64,000 nucleotides of DNA from CAIQPS01 sp963843455 (lineage in GTDB: Bacteria > Actinomycetota > Thermoleophilia > RBG-16-64-13): NCBI GenBank assembly GCA_963843455.1, contig CAWJKE010000006.1, forward strand, positions 1-64,000. The letters are read 5' to 3'. Position numbers and translations under genes: made by a program. Every line of letters starts with the position of its first letter. Position 1 is the first letter of the stretch. Below, piece after piece: positions 53,559 to 62,515 of this stretch. The notes beneath the pieces are model-generated. The model saw only the letters and a list, made by a program, of their open reading frames with translations. It did no database searches and was not told where the DNA came from.

Positions 53559-54989
53559 ATGGCAGTTGGCGTAGGGAGGCTCAAACAGCGCTCGACGGAG
53601 TTCGCGCTTGGGGAGATGCTCAAGCTGCTCAGTTCCAACCCCGAGAAGAACCTCGTCCGGATGGCGCGGCTCGCGGAGACGCTCGGCACGAGCGAGTATC
53701 AAAGGCATAATGCCAGGGTATGGCGGGAGTACTTCGAGACCGCCCTGCAGGAGGACCCGCCGCCGCCGGCCATGCAGCTCGTGCTCCGCGCTATCCACAG
53801 CACCTCATCGCGTTGCCTCTCCCGGACCGTCTCGAATCTGGTGGTGAATTCCCTGTGGCAGGGCGGAGCAAAACGGAGCGCCTGGGAGCGGGCCAACGAG
53901 GCGAAAGCCCCCTTCATCATCCTGATGAGCCCTACCATGCGCTGCAATCTCGATTGCGTCGGATGCTATGCCGGCGAATACGACCAAAAGGACGACCTCC
54001 CGATAGAAGTCATCGAGAGGATCGTATCCGAAGGCCGGCAACTTGGAATCCACGCGTTCACGCTGCTCGGCGGCGAGCCGTTCGTGCGAAGAGACGTGCT
54101 CGACCTGCTCGAGCGTAATTCGGATTGCGATTTTCTGGTGTTCACCAACGGGACACTGATCGACGAGACGGTGGCGGCGCGGCTGGCAAAGGCGGCCAAT
54201 GTAGCCGTCTGCTTCAGCATCGACGGGTGCGAGGCCACCAACGACGCGCGGCGGGGCCCGGGGGCGCTACAGCGCACCGAGCGGGGTATGGCGTTGCTGC
54301 GTGCGAAGAAGATACCGTTTGGCTTCTCCACCATGATCACCAGCAAGAACTACGTCGAGGCGACGAGCGACGCGTTCTGTGACTACCTCATAGGGCAGGG
54401 CTGCCTCTTTGGATTCCATTTCCTTTACATGCCGGTGGGGGCCGCTCCCGACCTGGATCTCATGCCCACGCCCGAGCAGCGTGAGTACCTGCGCATCAAC
54501 GGCGCCGAGCGCATCCGCAGCGAGAAGGCCCTGTTCGTCATGGATTTCTGGAACGACGCGCCTCACGTCGGCGGCTGTATCGCCGGCGGCCGGGCCTATC
54601 TTCACATCACGTCCACTGGTGACGTGGAACCCTGCATCTTCACCCACTTCGCCGTGGACAACATCAAGGAAAAGCCCCTGAGCGAGGTGCTGAAGTCGCC
54701 GTTCTTCCGCGCCATCCAGACCAGACAGCCCTTCAGCGACAACCTGCTACGGCCTTGCATGCTCATAGACGAGCCGCACGTGATCAGGGACATCGTGTGC
54801 AGCACCGGAGCCCACCCGACACATCCCGGCGCGGACGACATGATCACGTCGTACGCCGACGCGATCGATGTCTACGCGGCCGAGTTCAAGACCGTCGCCG
54901 ATGTCGCCTGGCAGAACATGCGGCCGCACGAGGTGCCCTACGGGACGCCGGCGGAGGACGCCGGCGAATACGTGACCGCGGCGCGATAG
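53559..54989 (+). CDS. Radical SAM protein with SPASM-like C-terminal region
   Basis: 476 residues from ATG 53559. An N-terminal helical extension of about 110 residues (LGEMLKLLSSNPEKNLVRMA and others). Radical SAM motif CNLDCVGC (Cys119, 123, 126), GGEPFVRRD and FTNGTLID, then Cys residues in GGCIAGGRAYLHITSTGDVE, DVEPCIFTHFAVDN and LRPCMLIDEP, likely for an auxiliary cluster. Substrate unknown. Divergent from the envelope genes, sharing a 133-bp region. Confidence 0.85.
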   Translation: MAVGVGRLKQRSTEFALGEMLKLLSSNPEKNLVRMARLAETLGTSEYQRHNARVWREYFETALQEDPPPPAMQLVLRAIHSTSSRCLSRTVSNLVVNSLWQGGAKRSAWERANEAKAPFIILMSPTMRCNLDCVGCYAGEYDQKDDLPIEVIERIVSEGRQLGIHAFTLLGGEPFVRRDVLDLLERNSDCDFLVFTNGTLIDETVAARLAKAANVAVCFSIDGCEATNDARRGPGALQRTERGMALLRAKKIPFGFSTMITSKNYVEATSDAFCDYLIGQGCLFGFHFLYMPVGAAPDLDLMPTPEQREYLRINGAERIRSEKALFVMDFWNDAPHVGGCIAGGRAYLHITSTGDVEPCIFTHFAVDNIKEKPLSEVLKSPFFRAIQTRQPFSDNLLRPCMLIDEPHVIRDIVCSTGAHPTHPGADDMITSYADAIDVYAAEFKTVADVAWQNMRPHEVPYGTPAEDAGEYVTAAR

Positions 54990-54999
54990 CTGGGCGAAC

Positions 55000-55024
55000 C
55001 TCGGCGGGTCCGACGCCCGCCGAG
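55000..55024. terminator. 9-bp hairpin between convergent genes
   Basis: CTCGGCGGG (55000-55008) and CCCGCCGAG (55016-55024) pair, loop TCCGACG. It sits between the radical SAM stop (54989) and the beta-propeller stop (55035). No T-run follows. Confidence 0.5.
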
Positions 55025-55034
55025 CGCTTCAGCC

Positions 55035-56255
55035 CTACTTCACTGCGTACAGGTACCCGTCAAGGCTTCCGGCGTAGACTGTTCCACCCGCGACCGTCAG
55101 GGCCCCTGAGACTTCGCCGCCGAGCTTGAACTTCCACGCTTGCTGCCCTGTCTGAGAATCGACGGCATACAGGTTGAAGTCGAGCCCGCCGATGTACACG
55201 AGGTTGTCGGAGACCACCGGTGAACACTCGAGGTCGTTCTCGGTCTGGAACTTCCACTTCTGTTGCCCGGTCCGCGCGTCCACTGCGTAGAGGTAGTTGT
55301 CGCGGCTGCCCACATAGACTGTGCCGTTCGAGACCGCGGGAGACGAGACGATGCCGTCGCCGGTCTTGAAGGTCCATTTCGGTTTGCCGGTCTGCGCATC
55401 CACCGCGTACAGGAGGGTATCGTAGCTTCCCACGTATACGACCCCGTCAGAGATCGAGGGAGTGGACCAGATGACGGCCCCGGTCGGCAGTTTCCACTTC
55501 TCCCCGCCGGTCTGAGCATCTACGGCGTGAAGAGCCTTGTCTGCGCCGCCAAAGTACACCACGCCCCCCGAGACTGCGGGGGAGGAGTTGACGGCGTGGC
55601 CACCGCTCGCTTTCCACTTCTCCGTGCCGGTCTGCGCGTCCACCGCATAGAGATAGCCATCCCCGCTACCCACATAGACGACCCCGTCCACGATCACCGG
55701 TGCCGTGACGATCCCGTACAGCGTCTTGAACTTCCACTTCTCGGTGCCGTTCTGTATGTCCAGGGCGTAGAGAAAGGCATCGTCGCTCCCAAAATAGACC
55801 GCGCCGTTCCAGACAGTCGGTGAAGACCAGACGGGTCTTCCGGTCTTGAAGGCCCACTTCTGCTGCCCGTTCTGGATATCGACCGCGTAGAAGTAGTTGT
55901 CGGCAGCTCCGAAGTAGGCCACCCCGCTGTAGACCGCGGGCGAAGACCAGGGCACACCCTTGATGGTGTCTATGTTGGGGAACTTCCAGAGAACGCCGCT
56001 CACCTGGGTCGGGCCGCCGCTCGGATAGATCCCCGTCCGCTCAGCGTTTGCCCTGTAGGTCGCGGCGCCGGCGTCCGGCGGGCTCGTGACGCCCGGGGCC
56101 AGCGTCGTCACCGTAGTCGACGGCGTCGTCGAGGGGGGCGTCGAGGTCGTCGTGCTCTTCTGAAAGAGGGAGAAGGAGCAGCCGGTCAGGGATATCGTCA
56201 GCGAAAGCAGGACGACTATCGACAGCAAGAGCACGACGACCTTGGTGGACTTCAC
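55035..56255 (-). CDS. Lipoprotein with PQQ-type beta-propeller repeats
   Basis: 406 residues from GTG 56255 (AGGAGG upstream). Signal peptide with lipobox LTGC (Cys26), a Ser/Thr/Pro-rich linker of about 40 residues, then about eight ~40-residue blades of the form YLYAVDAQTGTEKWKF with SSPAVSGGVVYFG. The blades fill positions about 90-406. It lacks PQQ-dehydrogenase active-site residues, so it is a structural or binding protein on the cell surface. The repeats are very similar at the DNA level. Confidence 0.85.
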   Translation of the reverse strand: MKSTKVVVLLLSIVVLLSLTISLTGCSFSLFQKSTTTSTPPSTTPSTTVTTLAPGVTSPPDAGAATYRANAERTGIYPSGGPTQVSGVLWKFPNIDTIKGVPWSSPAVYSGVAYFGAADNYFYAVDIQNGQQKWAFKTGRPVWSSPTVWNGAVYFGSDDAFLYALDIQNGTEKWKFKTLYGIVTAPVIVDGVVYVGSGDGYLYAVDAQTGTEKWKASGGHAVNSSPAVSGGVVYFGGADKALHAVDAQTGGEKWKLPTGAVIWSTPSISDGVVYVGSYDTLLYAVDAQTGKPKWTFKTGDGIVSSPAVSNGTVYVGSRDNYLYAVDARTGQQKWKFQTENDLECSPVVSDNLVYIGGLDFNLYAVDSQTGQQAWKFKLGGEVSGALTVAGGTVYAGSLDGYLYAVK

Positions 56256-56357
56256 GGTGGAACGGTACCTCCTCTGCGCGGTCAGGGATATCGGTATAAC
56301 ACCTAGCGCACGCTTCAACAAGCCGAGGAGCCGGGCGGACTCAAGTCGCGGGGCCGA

Positions 56358-57563
56358 TCAGGAGGGGGTCGACTCCTCACGGTCGGCCGGCTCGGACCGC
56401 TCGTTTTGAGACTCCGGCGTCGGTGCGCGGTCGGAGCTATTCACCGGCTGACTCCGGGTCGGCCGCAGGGGGATGGGCACTATAGGGCGAGGCGTGTCGG
56501 CCGTCTCCAGTGCTGCCGCAACGGTCGGACTGCCCGAGACTGCCGCCTCTTCGAGTGCAGGTTCTGCCGCTTGCATGGGCTCCGACGCGGGCTCCGGCAG
56601 GGGCTCCGCCCTCACTTCCGGCTCGGGGGCGACCGCCGCGGCGGTCGCCGGCGGCGAAGACGGGGTCGGCTGCGCCTCTCCGGCCGGCTGCGCCGCTCCG
56701 GGCGGCTCAGGCGCGGGCTTCCGCCGGCGCCGGCGAAGGATGAGGACCAGGATGATCACCAGACCGGCGATGATTGCGACTCCGAGGATGACCGTGCCCG
56801 CGATGGCGCCCCAGTTGTAGATGGTGCTCGTGGCCTGCATCTCCTTGCTGCCGGACGTTCCCACGTTCCAGACCAGCGTGTTCCCACGCACCTCATCCGC
56901 ATTGTTGTCCTTGAGCGTGCCCGGAAGCGTCACCCGGTTTTCGATTGTGAGGACCGTGCCCAGAACACCCTGCGCAAGCCCGGCTGCCGACTGGCCGCGG
57001 GATGTCACCGAACCGGCGTCCGCAGTCGCGGAGTACCGGGTCTTGCTGGTGAAGAAACCGTTGTCCTGGGTCAGGGAGAACTTGTCCGTAGCGATGATAG
57101 TGGAGAGGAATCGCCCGGAGAGGATCTGTTGCAGCTCTTCCGGATTTGCGAATGGGCGCGTCACGCTGATCCAACGGGCACCCGATGAATCGGTGCCTCT
57201 TTCGACCTTCCAATCGCTCGGGATCTGACCCAAGACCAGATTGAAAAGGTCATCTACGGTCGTCGGCAGTCCCCCGCCGAGGCCGCCCAGGTCTCCCAGG
57301 ATGCCCAGAATCCCTCCCACCTGGCCCCCCACGCCATCGACCACCCCGGAGAGTGCATCCTGCAGTTCTTTGTCGGCCGCGAGCCGCATGCCCACCGTGC
57401 CCGATGTATCCGCGTTGACGTTGGTGTCGACTCCGGTCTGGACCGTGCATCCGGAAAAAAACATCAGGCCCGCGAGCAGGACGATGATCAGACCGGCCGA
57501 CGCTACGAGCGCGGGTCTGACCCGGCGAGCGTCGCTCAGCAGAGACGGTGCTGGCTTGTTCAC
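56358..57563 (-). CDS. LppM-like lipoprotein (DUF3153) with Pro/Ala/Glu-rich cytoplasmic tail
   Basis: 401 residues from GTG 57563. Signal with lipobox FFSGC (Cys39), an extracytoplasmic domain to about 255 (VDTNVNADTSGTVGMRLAAD, then DWKVERGTDSSGARWISVTR), a transmembrane helix (AGTVILGVAIIAGLVIILVL), five Arg residues, and an unstructured Pro/Ala/Glu tail of about 120 residues. LppM/DUF3153 proteins occur across actinobacteria. Function not established. Confidence 0.72.
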   Translation of the reverse strand: MNKPAPSLLSDARRVRPALVASAGLIIVLLAGLMFFSGCTVQTGVDTNVNADTSGTVGMRLAADKELQDALSGVVDGVGGQVGGILGILGDLGGLGGGLPTTVDDLFNLVLGQIPSDWKVERGTDSSGARWISVTRPFANPEELQQILSGRFLSTIIATDKFSLTQDNGFFTSKTRYSATADAGSVTSRGQSAAGLAQGVLGTVLTIENRVTLPGTLKDNNADEVRGNTLVWNVGTSGSKEMQATSTIYNWGAIAGTVILGVAIIAGLVIILVLILRRRRRKPAPEPPGAAQPAGEAQPTPSSPPATAAAVAPEPEVRAEPLPEPASEPMQAAEPALEEAAVSGSPTVAAALETADTPRPIVPIPLRPTRSQPVNSSDRAPTPESQNERSEPADREESTPS

Positions 57564-57668
57564 GAAGACCCCTTCTTGGCAGGCCGCCGAGTGGAGCGTC
57601 TGGCATTCCCGGCGTGTGACGAATCGATACCCCCCGGGGTTCCAGATCCCGGCCGGCGCACGAGGAAG

Positions 57669-58049
57669 CTACTTGTCGACAGGCTCCAAGTAGAAGCGGA
57701 CGTGACCTATCCGGTCACCCTCCAGTTCGTGGATGACCACGCCGGCCATGTCGCCGGGCGAGCCATCCGCCTGGGTGCCCTGCCACAGCCACTCCACCCA
57801 CGCGCTACGATCATCGACCGCCGAACGCACGACCGTTGCCCTGAAGTCGTCCAGCTTGGCCATGATGGGGGCCCAGTTGCGCCAAATCTGGTCCCTTCCC
57901 TGAAACATCCGCGAGGGATGAGCAGGGTATTCGACGACGACGTCCGGGTGGAACAGATCTACGAGGCCTGAAAGGTCGCGGTCGTTGATCGCTTTCTCAA
58001 GCCGTCCGACCATATCCGTCGCGGCGGATCCCGTCTGCGGTTCAGCCAC
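57669..58049 (-). CDS. SnoaL/NTF2-like protein
   Basis: 126 residues, GTG start. DMVGRLEKAINDRDLSGLVD, HPDVVVEYPAHPSRMFQGRD and SAWVEWLWQGTQADGSPGDM form the NTF2-like cone fold; a final VIHELEGDRIGHVRFYLEPV is typical of SnoaL-like proteins. Could be an isomerase/hydrolase or a binding protein. It stands alone between the LppM-like and tatA genes. Confidence 0.82.
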   Translation of the reverse strand: MAEPQTGSAATDMVGRLEKAINDRDLSGLVDLFHPDVVVEYPAHPSRMFQGRDQIWRNWAPIMAKLDDFRATVVRSAVDDRSAWVEWLWQGTQADGSPGDMAGVVIHELEGDRIGHVRFYLEPVDK

Positions 58050-58121
58050 AGCGCACCCCTTTCTGCCGTCGTGTCCCTCGTCGCGCGGACCGTCGCCCAG
58101 GCGCCCGCGATGATCGAACCG

Positions 58122-58373
58122 CTAGACCTGGTCGCCTTTCTCGGGCCCCTTCGCCGCTGTGTCGGCCACGGGCTTCGCGGGCTGGGCGTCGGCCTCGGCA
58201 TCTTCCTTGATGGCCGTCTTGAATCCTTCTTCGCCTTCTTTAAGGCCCTTCTTGAGCCCGACCATCGAGCCACCAAGCGAACGGCCTAGACGCGGTAGCA
58301 GTCTGCCGCCGAAGACGAGCAGGATGATCACGACGATTATGATGATCTCCCAGGGGCCTATCCAACCAGGCAT
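58122..58373 (-). CDS. tatA: Sec-independent protein translocase TatA/E
   Basis: 83 residues. The N-terminal helix WEIIIIVVIILLVFGGRLLP, the hinge FGGRLLPRLGRSLG and an amphipathic helix (SMVGLKKGLKEGEEGFKTAI) define TatA. A Lys/Ala/Glu-rich tail follows. Forms the Tat pore with TatC, which is not in the window. Confidence 0.93.
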   Translation of the reverse strand: MPGWIGPWEIIIIVVIILLVFGGRLLPRLGRSLGGSMVGLKKGLKEGEEGFKTAIKEDAEADAQPAKPVADTAAKGPEKGDQV

Positions 58374-58602
58374 AGAAATACTCTCCTTGGTGCTGACAAA
58401 ACCTTAGGGCTCATTGTCGCACGGTTTCGCCGACGTTACCTGAAAGAGTGGCTCGTGGCGTCTCCCCGGGGCCGAGGTTGACGGCGGGCGCGCCTGGGAT
58501 TAGCTTTGAACGACGGTTTCGCTCTGAGTCGAACAGAGCGAAGCGTGACCATGAGCGCGAGGTGGCACCATCAAGCAGTTCGTTTGTGAGCCCATATCTC
58601 CA

Positions 58603-58920
58603 GTGGGGGCTTCGTTCGACGTGGCCTGCATGTCGACGGGCGAACCGGGGCTCCCCGCTTGCTTTGCCTGGCGGGGTACGGAGTATGAGGTGGCGCAGGT
58701 CCTCCACAAGTGGAAGACGACGGGGGCTTGCCACCACGGCAGCGGTGAACAATACGTTCGTAGGCACTGGTTCCGGGTGGTGACGACCGACGGGACCCAA
58801 ATGGATATCTATTTCGACAGACAGGCGCGATCGCGACAGAAGAAACAGAGGTGGTGGCTCGCCTCCGTCTTCGAGGAGGGAGAGGATCGACCAGTGGTAG
58901 AGGATTGCGATGAAACTTGA
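58603..58920 (+). CDS. DUF6504-like small protein
   Basis: 105 residues in the longest form. The core PACFAWRGTEYEVAQVLHKW, then HWFRVVTTDGTQMDIYFDR and RWWLASVFEEGED, matches DUF6504 as I recall it. The N-terminus is uncertain; GTG 58621 and ATG 58630 are alternatives and none has a clear ribosome site. Overlaps the acetyltransferase gene by eleven bases. Confidence 0.6.
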   Translation: MGASFDVACMSTGEPGLPACFAWRGTEYEVAQVLHKWKTTGACHHGSGEQYVRRHWFRVVTTDGTQMDIYFDRQARSRQKKQRWWLASVFEEGEDRPVVEDCDET

Positions 58921-59527
58921 AGTGAGATCCTTGGCGCCGCAGTTGCTCGATGACTATCTCGACTACTTCGACAACACCGCCTTCGCCGACAACGCGGATT
59001 GGGCCGGTTGTTACTGCTACTTCTATCTCGCCGATCACTCCAGCGTGGACTGGGATAGCCGCAGCGCGGCGGAGAACCGCCGCTCGGTGACCGAGCTCAT
59101 CTCCCGCGGTGAGATGTACGGCTATCTCGCCTACGTCGACGGCGAGGTCGGCGGCTGGTGCCACGCGGGTCCCAAGACCTACTTTTCGGCCCTCGTCCAG
59201 GACGAGGATCCGGCCGACCCCGACACGCCGACGACCGGCTCGATAGTCTGCTTCAACGTCGCGCCTGGTCGGCGCCGCTTGGGGATCGCCACAGGTTTGC
59301 TCGACGCGGCCAGCCGGGGACTGGCCGACCTAGGGATGACGATCGTCGAGGCGTACCCTCGCGGGGAGGCTTCCACCGACGCCGGGCACTATCACGGCCC
59401 GCTGCAGATGTATCTGCGTGCCGGCTTTGTGGTCCACCGGGAGCAGTCCGACTACCTTGTGGTTCGCAAGAACCTGGGAGCTGCAGGCGAAAGGTGGCTG
59501 CCCGACGAGGATTCGAACCTCGGCTAA
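58910..59527 (+). CDS. GNAT-family N-acetyltransferase, 3' end overlapping tRNA-Gln
   Basis: 205 residues. Acetyl-CoA binding block IVCFNVAPGRRRLGIATGLL, then LADLGMTIVEAYPRG and LQMYLRAGFVVHREQSDYLV. Substrate unknown. The stop (59525-59527) lies inside the tRNA-Gln gene on the other strand, so the last ten codons or so are tRNA sequence (LPDEDSNLG), suggesting the natural end was lost or replaced. Confidence 0.8.
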   Translation: MKLEVRSLAPQLLDDYLDYFDNTAFADNADWAGCYCYFYLADHSSVDWDSRSAAENRRSVTELISRGEMYGYLAYVDGEVGGWCHAGPKTYFSALVQDEDPADPDTPTTGSIVCFNVAPGRRRLGIATGLLDAASRGLADLGMTIVEAYPRGEASTDAGHYHGPLQMYLRAGFVVHREQSDYLVVRKNLGAAGERWLPDEDSNLG

Positions 59528-59568
59528 CTGATCCAGAGTCAGTCGTGCTACCGTTACACCATCGGGCA
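59495..59568 (-). tRNA. tRNA-Gln (anticodon CTG), CCA encoded
   Basis: The minus strand from 59568 reads TGCCCGA (acceptor), a D arm with GTG/CAC, anticodon stem ACTGA/TCAGT with loop CTCTGGA (anticodon CTG), T arm CGAGG-TTCGAAT-CCTCG, and TCGGGCA. The discriminator is G and CCA is encoded (59497-59495). All stems pair. It decodes CAG. It lies just downstream of glnS. Confidence 0.93.
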
Positions 59569-59654
59569 AAGAGGCGGTTTGCGCGCTAGCGTGGCGCAGC
59601 CCAAAGAGTTTATCATCGTAGCCGCGTCGCGCCAGCAGCCCGTCAGCCCATCTC

Positions 59655-61439
59655 CTAGCTCCGGCCCTGCTTCTTCTCGATCCTCGCCCAGGCGTCCTTG
59701 AGCGTCACGGTCCGATTGAAGACAGGCGCGCCCTGGCGAGAATCCTCCGCATCCGCGCAGAAGTACCCGAGCCGCTCGAACTGGTACCGAGCTCCCGGAA
59801 GCGCCCCGGCGAGCGATGGCTCGAGCTTGCATCCCCTGAGGACTTCCAGGGAAGCCGGGTTGAGCGTCTGGGTGAAGTCTTGGCCCTCGGGCACGTCGTC
59901 CGGGTTCTCCACGGCGAAGAGGGTGTCGTACAATCGGACCTCGGCGTCGACGGCGTGAGCCGCGGACACCCAGTGAATGGTGCTCTTGACTTTGCGGCCA
60001 TCGGGGGTGTCGCCGCCGCGGGTGGCCGGATCGTAGGTCGCCCGCACCTCGACCACCTCGCCTGTCTCGGGGTCCTTGACCACGCCGGTACAGGTGATGA
60101 GGTACGCGGAGCGCAGCCGAACCTCCACTCCAGGACTCAGCCGGTGATACTTGGGGGGCGGGACCTCGCGGAAGTCGTCCTGTTCGATGTAGAGCACCCG
60201 GGAGAACGGGACAGCACGGGTGCCCATCGTCGCGTCCTCAGGGTTGTTGATCGTTTCCATCTGCTCAACCTGTTCCTCCGGGTAGTTCTCGATCACCACC
60301 CGCAGCGGCCGCAAGACGGCCATGGCGCGCGGCGCCCGGTGGTTGAGGTCGTCGCGGACGAAGTGCTCCAACAGCCCCAGTTCCACCATGTTCTCCCGCT
60401 TCGCGACGCCGATGCGGTCGCAGAAAGCGCGGATGGCCTCGGCCGGGTAGCCGCGGCGGCGCATGCCGGAGATGGTCGGCATGCGTGGGTCGTCCCAGCC
60501 TCGCACCAGTCCCTCCTGCACCAATCGCAACAACTTGCGCTTGCTCATGATGGTGAAGGTCACGTTGAGGCGGGCGAACTCCCGCTGCCGCGGATGCACC
60601 CGGGGCAAGTCCAGGGCCTCCAGGATCCACTCGTACAGGGGCCGGTGCACTTCGAACTCGAGCGTGCAGATGCTGTGCGTGATGCCCTCTATATAGTCGC
60701 TGAGGCCGTGCGCGAAGTCGTACATGGGGTAGATGCACCAGGCGTCGCCCGTGTGATGGTGCGAAGCGTGGCGGATGCGGTAGAGCACGGGGTCGCGGAG
60801 CCAGAGGTTGGGGGCGCCCATGTCGATCTTGGCGCGCAGCGTGCGGGCCCCGTCGGGGAACTCACCTGCGCGCATTCGCTCGAACAAGTCGAGGTTCTCC
60901 TCGATGGAGCGGTAGCGGTGGTGGCTCTCCTCGCCCGCCCGGTCGGGGGCGCCGCGCATCTGGTCCACCTCCTCGGCCGTGTGGTCACAGACGAAGGCCG
61001 TGCCATTGCGGATCAACTGGAGCGCGTACTGGTAGAGCGGCTCGAAGTAGTCGGAGGCGTAGAAAGGCTCGAGCGCTGTCCCCGGTAGATCGCCGACCGG
61101 CTTGAGGCCCAGACAGTGGTCGGCCCAGCCGGCGATGAGCCACTTGACGTCGGCGGTGATGGAGTCGACGTACTCCACGTCTTCTTTGGTCGGGTTGGTA
61201 TCGTCCATGCGCAGGTTGCAGCGGCCGCTGAACTGCCGGGCGATACCGAAGTTCAAGCAGATCGACTTGGCGTGGCCCACGTGGAGGTAGCCGTTGGGCT
61301 CGGGCGGAAACCGGGTGACTACTTCGCTGATGCGGCCCGAGGCCAGGTCCTGCTGGACGATCTCGCGGAGGAAGTCCTGGCGCTCCGCGGACGGCTGTTC
61401 CCCGTCGGTGCTGTTCTCGCTTGCGTTCGCGTGCGGCAT
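59655..61439 (-). CDS. glnS: Glutaminyl-tRNA synthetase
   Basis: 594 residues from ATG 61439. Class I motifs: RFPPEPNGYLHVGHAKSICL (HxGH at 53-56) and TIMSKRKLLRLVQEG (MSK motif). GlnRS-type sequence includes RMDDTNPTKEDVEYVDSITA and MYDFAHGLSDYIEGITHSIC; the C-terminal anticodon-binding beta barrel follows (VLYIEQDDFREVPPPKYHRL). Charges tRNA-Gln directly; most actinobacteria use the GatCAB route instead. tRNA-Gln is 86 bases downstream. Confidence 0.95.
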   Translation of the reverse strand: MPHANASENSTDGEQPSAERQDFLREIVQQDLASGRISEVVTRFPPEPNGYLHVGHAKSICLNFGIARQFSGRCNLRMDDTNPTKEDVEYVDSITADVKWLIAGWADHCLGLKPVGDLPGTALEPFYASDYFEPLYQYALQLIRNGTAFVCDHTAEEVDQMRGAPDRAGEESHHRYRSIEENLDLFERMRAGEFPDGARTLRAKIDMGAPNLWLRDPVLYRIRHASHHHTGDAWCIYPMYDFAHGLSDYIEGITHSICTLEFEVHRPLYEWILEALDLPRVHPRQREFARLNVTFTIMSKRKLLRLVQEGLVRGWDDPRMPTISGMRRRGYPAEAIRAFCDRIGVAKRENMVELGLLEHFVRDDLNHRAPRAMAVLRPLRVVIENYPEEQVEQMETINNPEDATMGTRAVPFSRVLYIEQDDFREVPPPKYHRLSPGVEVRLRSAYLITCTGVVKDPETGEVVEVRATYDPATRGGDTPDGRKVKSTIHWVSAAHAVDAEVRLYDTLFAVENPDDVPEGQDFTQTLNPASLEVLRGCKLEPSLAGALPGARYQFERLGYFCADAEDSRQGAPVFNRTVTLKDAWARIEKKQGRS

Positions 61440-61618
61440 GGTCCCTCTGCTCTGTCTGCGATGATGGCTCGGCGCAACTTTCCGCGGACGGTCGGCTCCA
61501 GCCGGGTCCCTCCGCGCCTTGGTCAGGATACCGTTTTTGTGACTGGGCGCGGTGGTAGAGTGACAGACAGAGGCCGGCGCGGAGGACCGTCGGGACGCCT
61601 GAACAGGAGGATCACCGG

Positions 61619-61855
61619 GTGATTGCTTTGTCATTGAAGGATAGTGGGGCGTTTGTCGGGGAGATAGACGACGCCGATCTGCAATTGCTGATGGACCAGC
61701 TCGAGGAAGAGAGCGAAGAGGACGCCGACTACTACATCACGCCGGCAACGATAGACCTGTTGGAGCAGAACGGGGGCAGCGCCCAACTCATAGCTGTCCT
61801 CAAACAGGCGCTGGGCGACTCGGAGGGCGTGGACGTCGTCTGGGCGGAATCCTGA
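61619..61855 (+). CDS. Small acidic conserved protein
   Basis: 78 residues; GTG after CAGGAGGATCACCG. ALSLKDSGAFVGEIDDADLQ, LLMDQLEEESEEDADYYI and VLKQALGDSEGVDVVWAES. A strongly acidic protein of a small family I have seen in diverse bacteria; function unknown. Divergent from glnS. Confidence 0.72.
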   Translation: MIALSLKDSGAFVGEIDDADLQLLMDQLEEESEEDADYYITPATIDLLEQNGGSAQLIAVLKQALGDSEGVDVVWAES

Positions 61856-61888
61856 TCGGGACGACCGCCTGTCGGAGGGAGGGACTCA

Positions 61889-62503
61889 ATGGACCCCGAG
61901 GCACATTGGCGGAAGGTGTGGACCACCAAGGTGGCCGACGAGGTCAGTTGGTTCGAGCCCGAACCGTCGACCTGAGCGGATCTCATCGACGCAGTTGCGC
62001 CGGCGAGGGAGAGCACGATCGTCGACATCGGGGGAGGGGCCTCGCGCCTTGTCGACCGGTTGTTGGACGCGGGCTACGGCGATGTGATGGTGGTCGACGT
62101 GTCCGAGGCCGCCTTGGACGTTGCCCGGACGCGCCTAGGGTCTCGCGGAGATGCGGTGACCTGGATGGTCGCCGACGCGCGGTACGTCAGATTGCCCCGA
62201 CCGGTGGACGTGTGGCACGACCGGGCGGTGTTCCACTTCCTCACCGATGAGGCCGACCGGCAGGCCTACCTGGAGTCGGTCCGGACGGGTCTACGGGTGG
62301 GTGGGCACCTGGTGATAGCGACGTTCGGTCTGGGTGGACCCGAGAGTTGTAGTGGGCTCTCGGTCGAGCGATATGACGCCGAGAAGCTAGGCAGGTGCCT
62401 CGGTGCGGAGTTCGAGCTTGTACGGAGCTTCCAGAGACAGCACGTGACCCCGGCCGGGTCCGTCCAGGAGTTCGTCTACGCCGCATTCCGGCGTCTTCGA
62501 TAG
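61889..62503 (+). pseudogene. Class I SAM-dependent methyltransferase with an in-frame TGA
   Basis: ATG 61889 gives a typical N-terminus (HWRKVWTTKVADEVSWFEP), then TGA at 61973-61975 interrupts after PEPST. The same frame continues with STIVDIGGGASRLVDRLLDA (SAM motif), DVMVVDVSEAALDVARTRLG and HDRAVFHFLTDEADRQAYLE to a normal C-terminus. Only one base change is required to remove the stop. About 204 residues. Likely a substitution error or a recent inactivation. Confidence 0.72.
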
Positions 62504-62515
62504 CTGGCCAATAGC

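Noticed and set aside
55035..56010. Direct repeats as a possible CRISPR array or satellite
   Set aside because: The ~120-base repeats are in frame and encode beta-propeller blades. There is no palindromic repeat with unique spacers.
61973..61975. Selenocysteine insertion at the TGA in the methyltransferase
   Set aside because: The position is not a catalytic one in this family, and I could not identify a selenocysteine insertion element downstream. An error or recent mutation is simpler.
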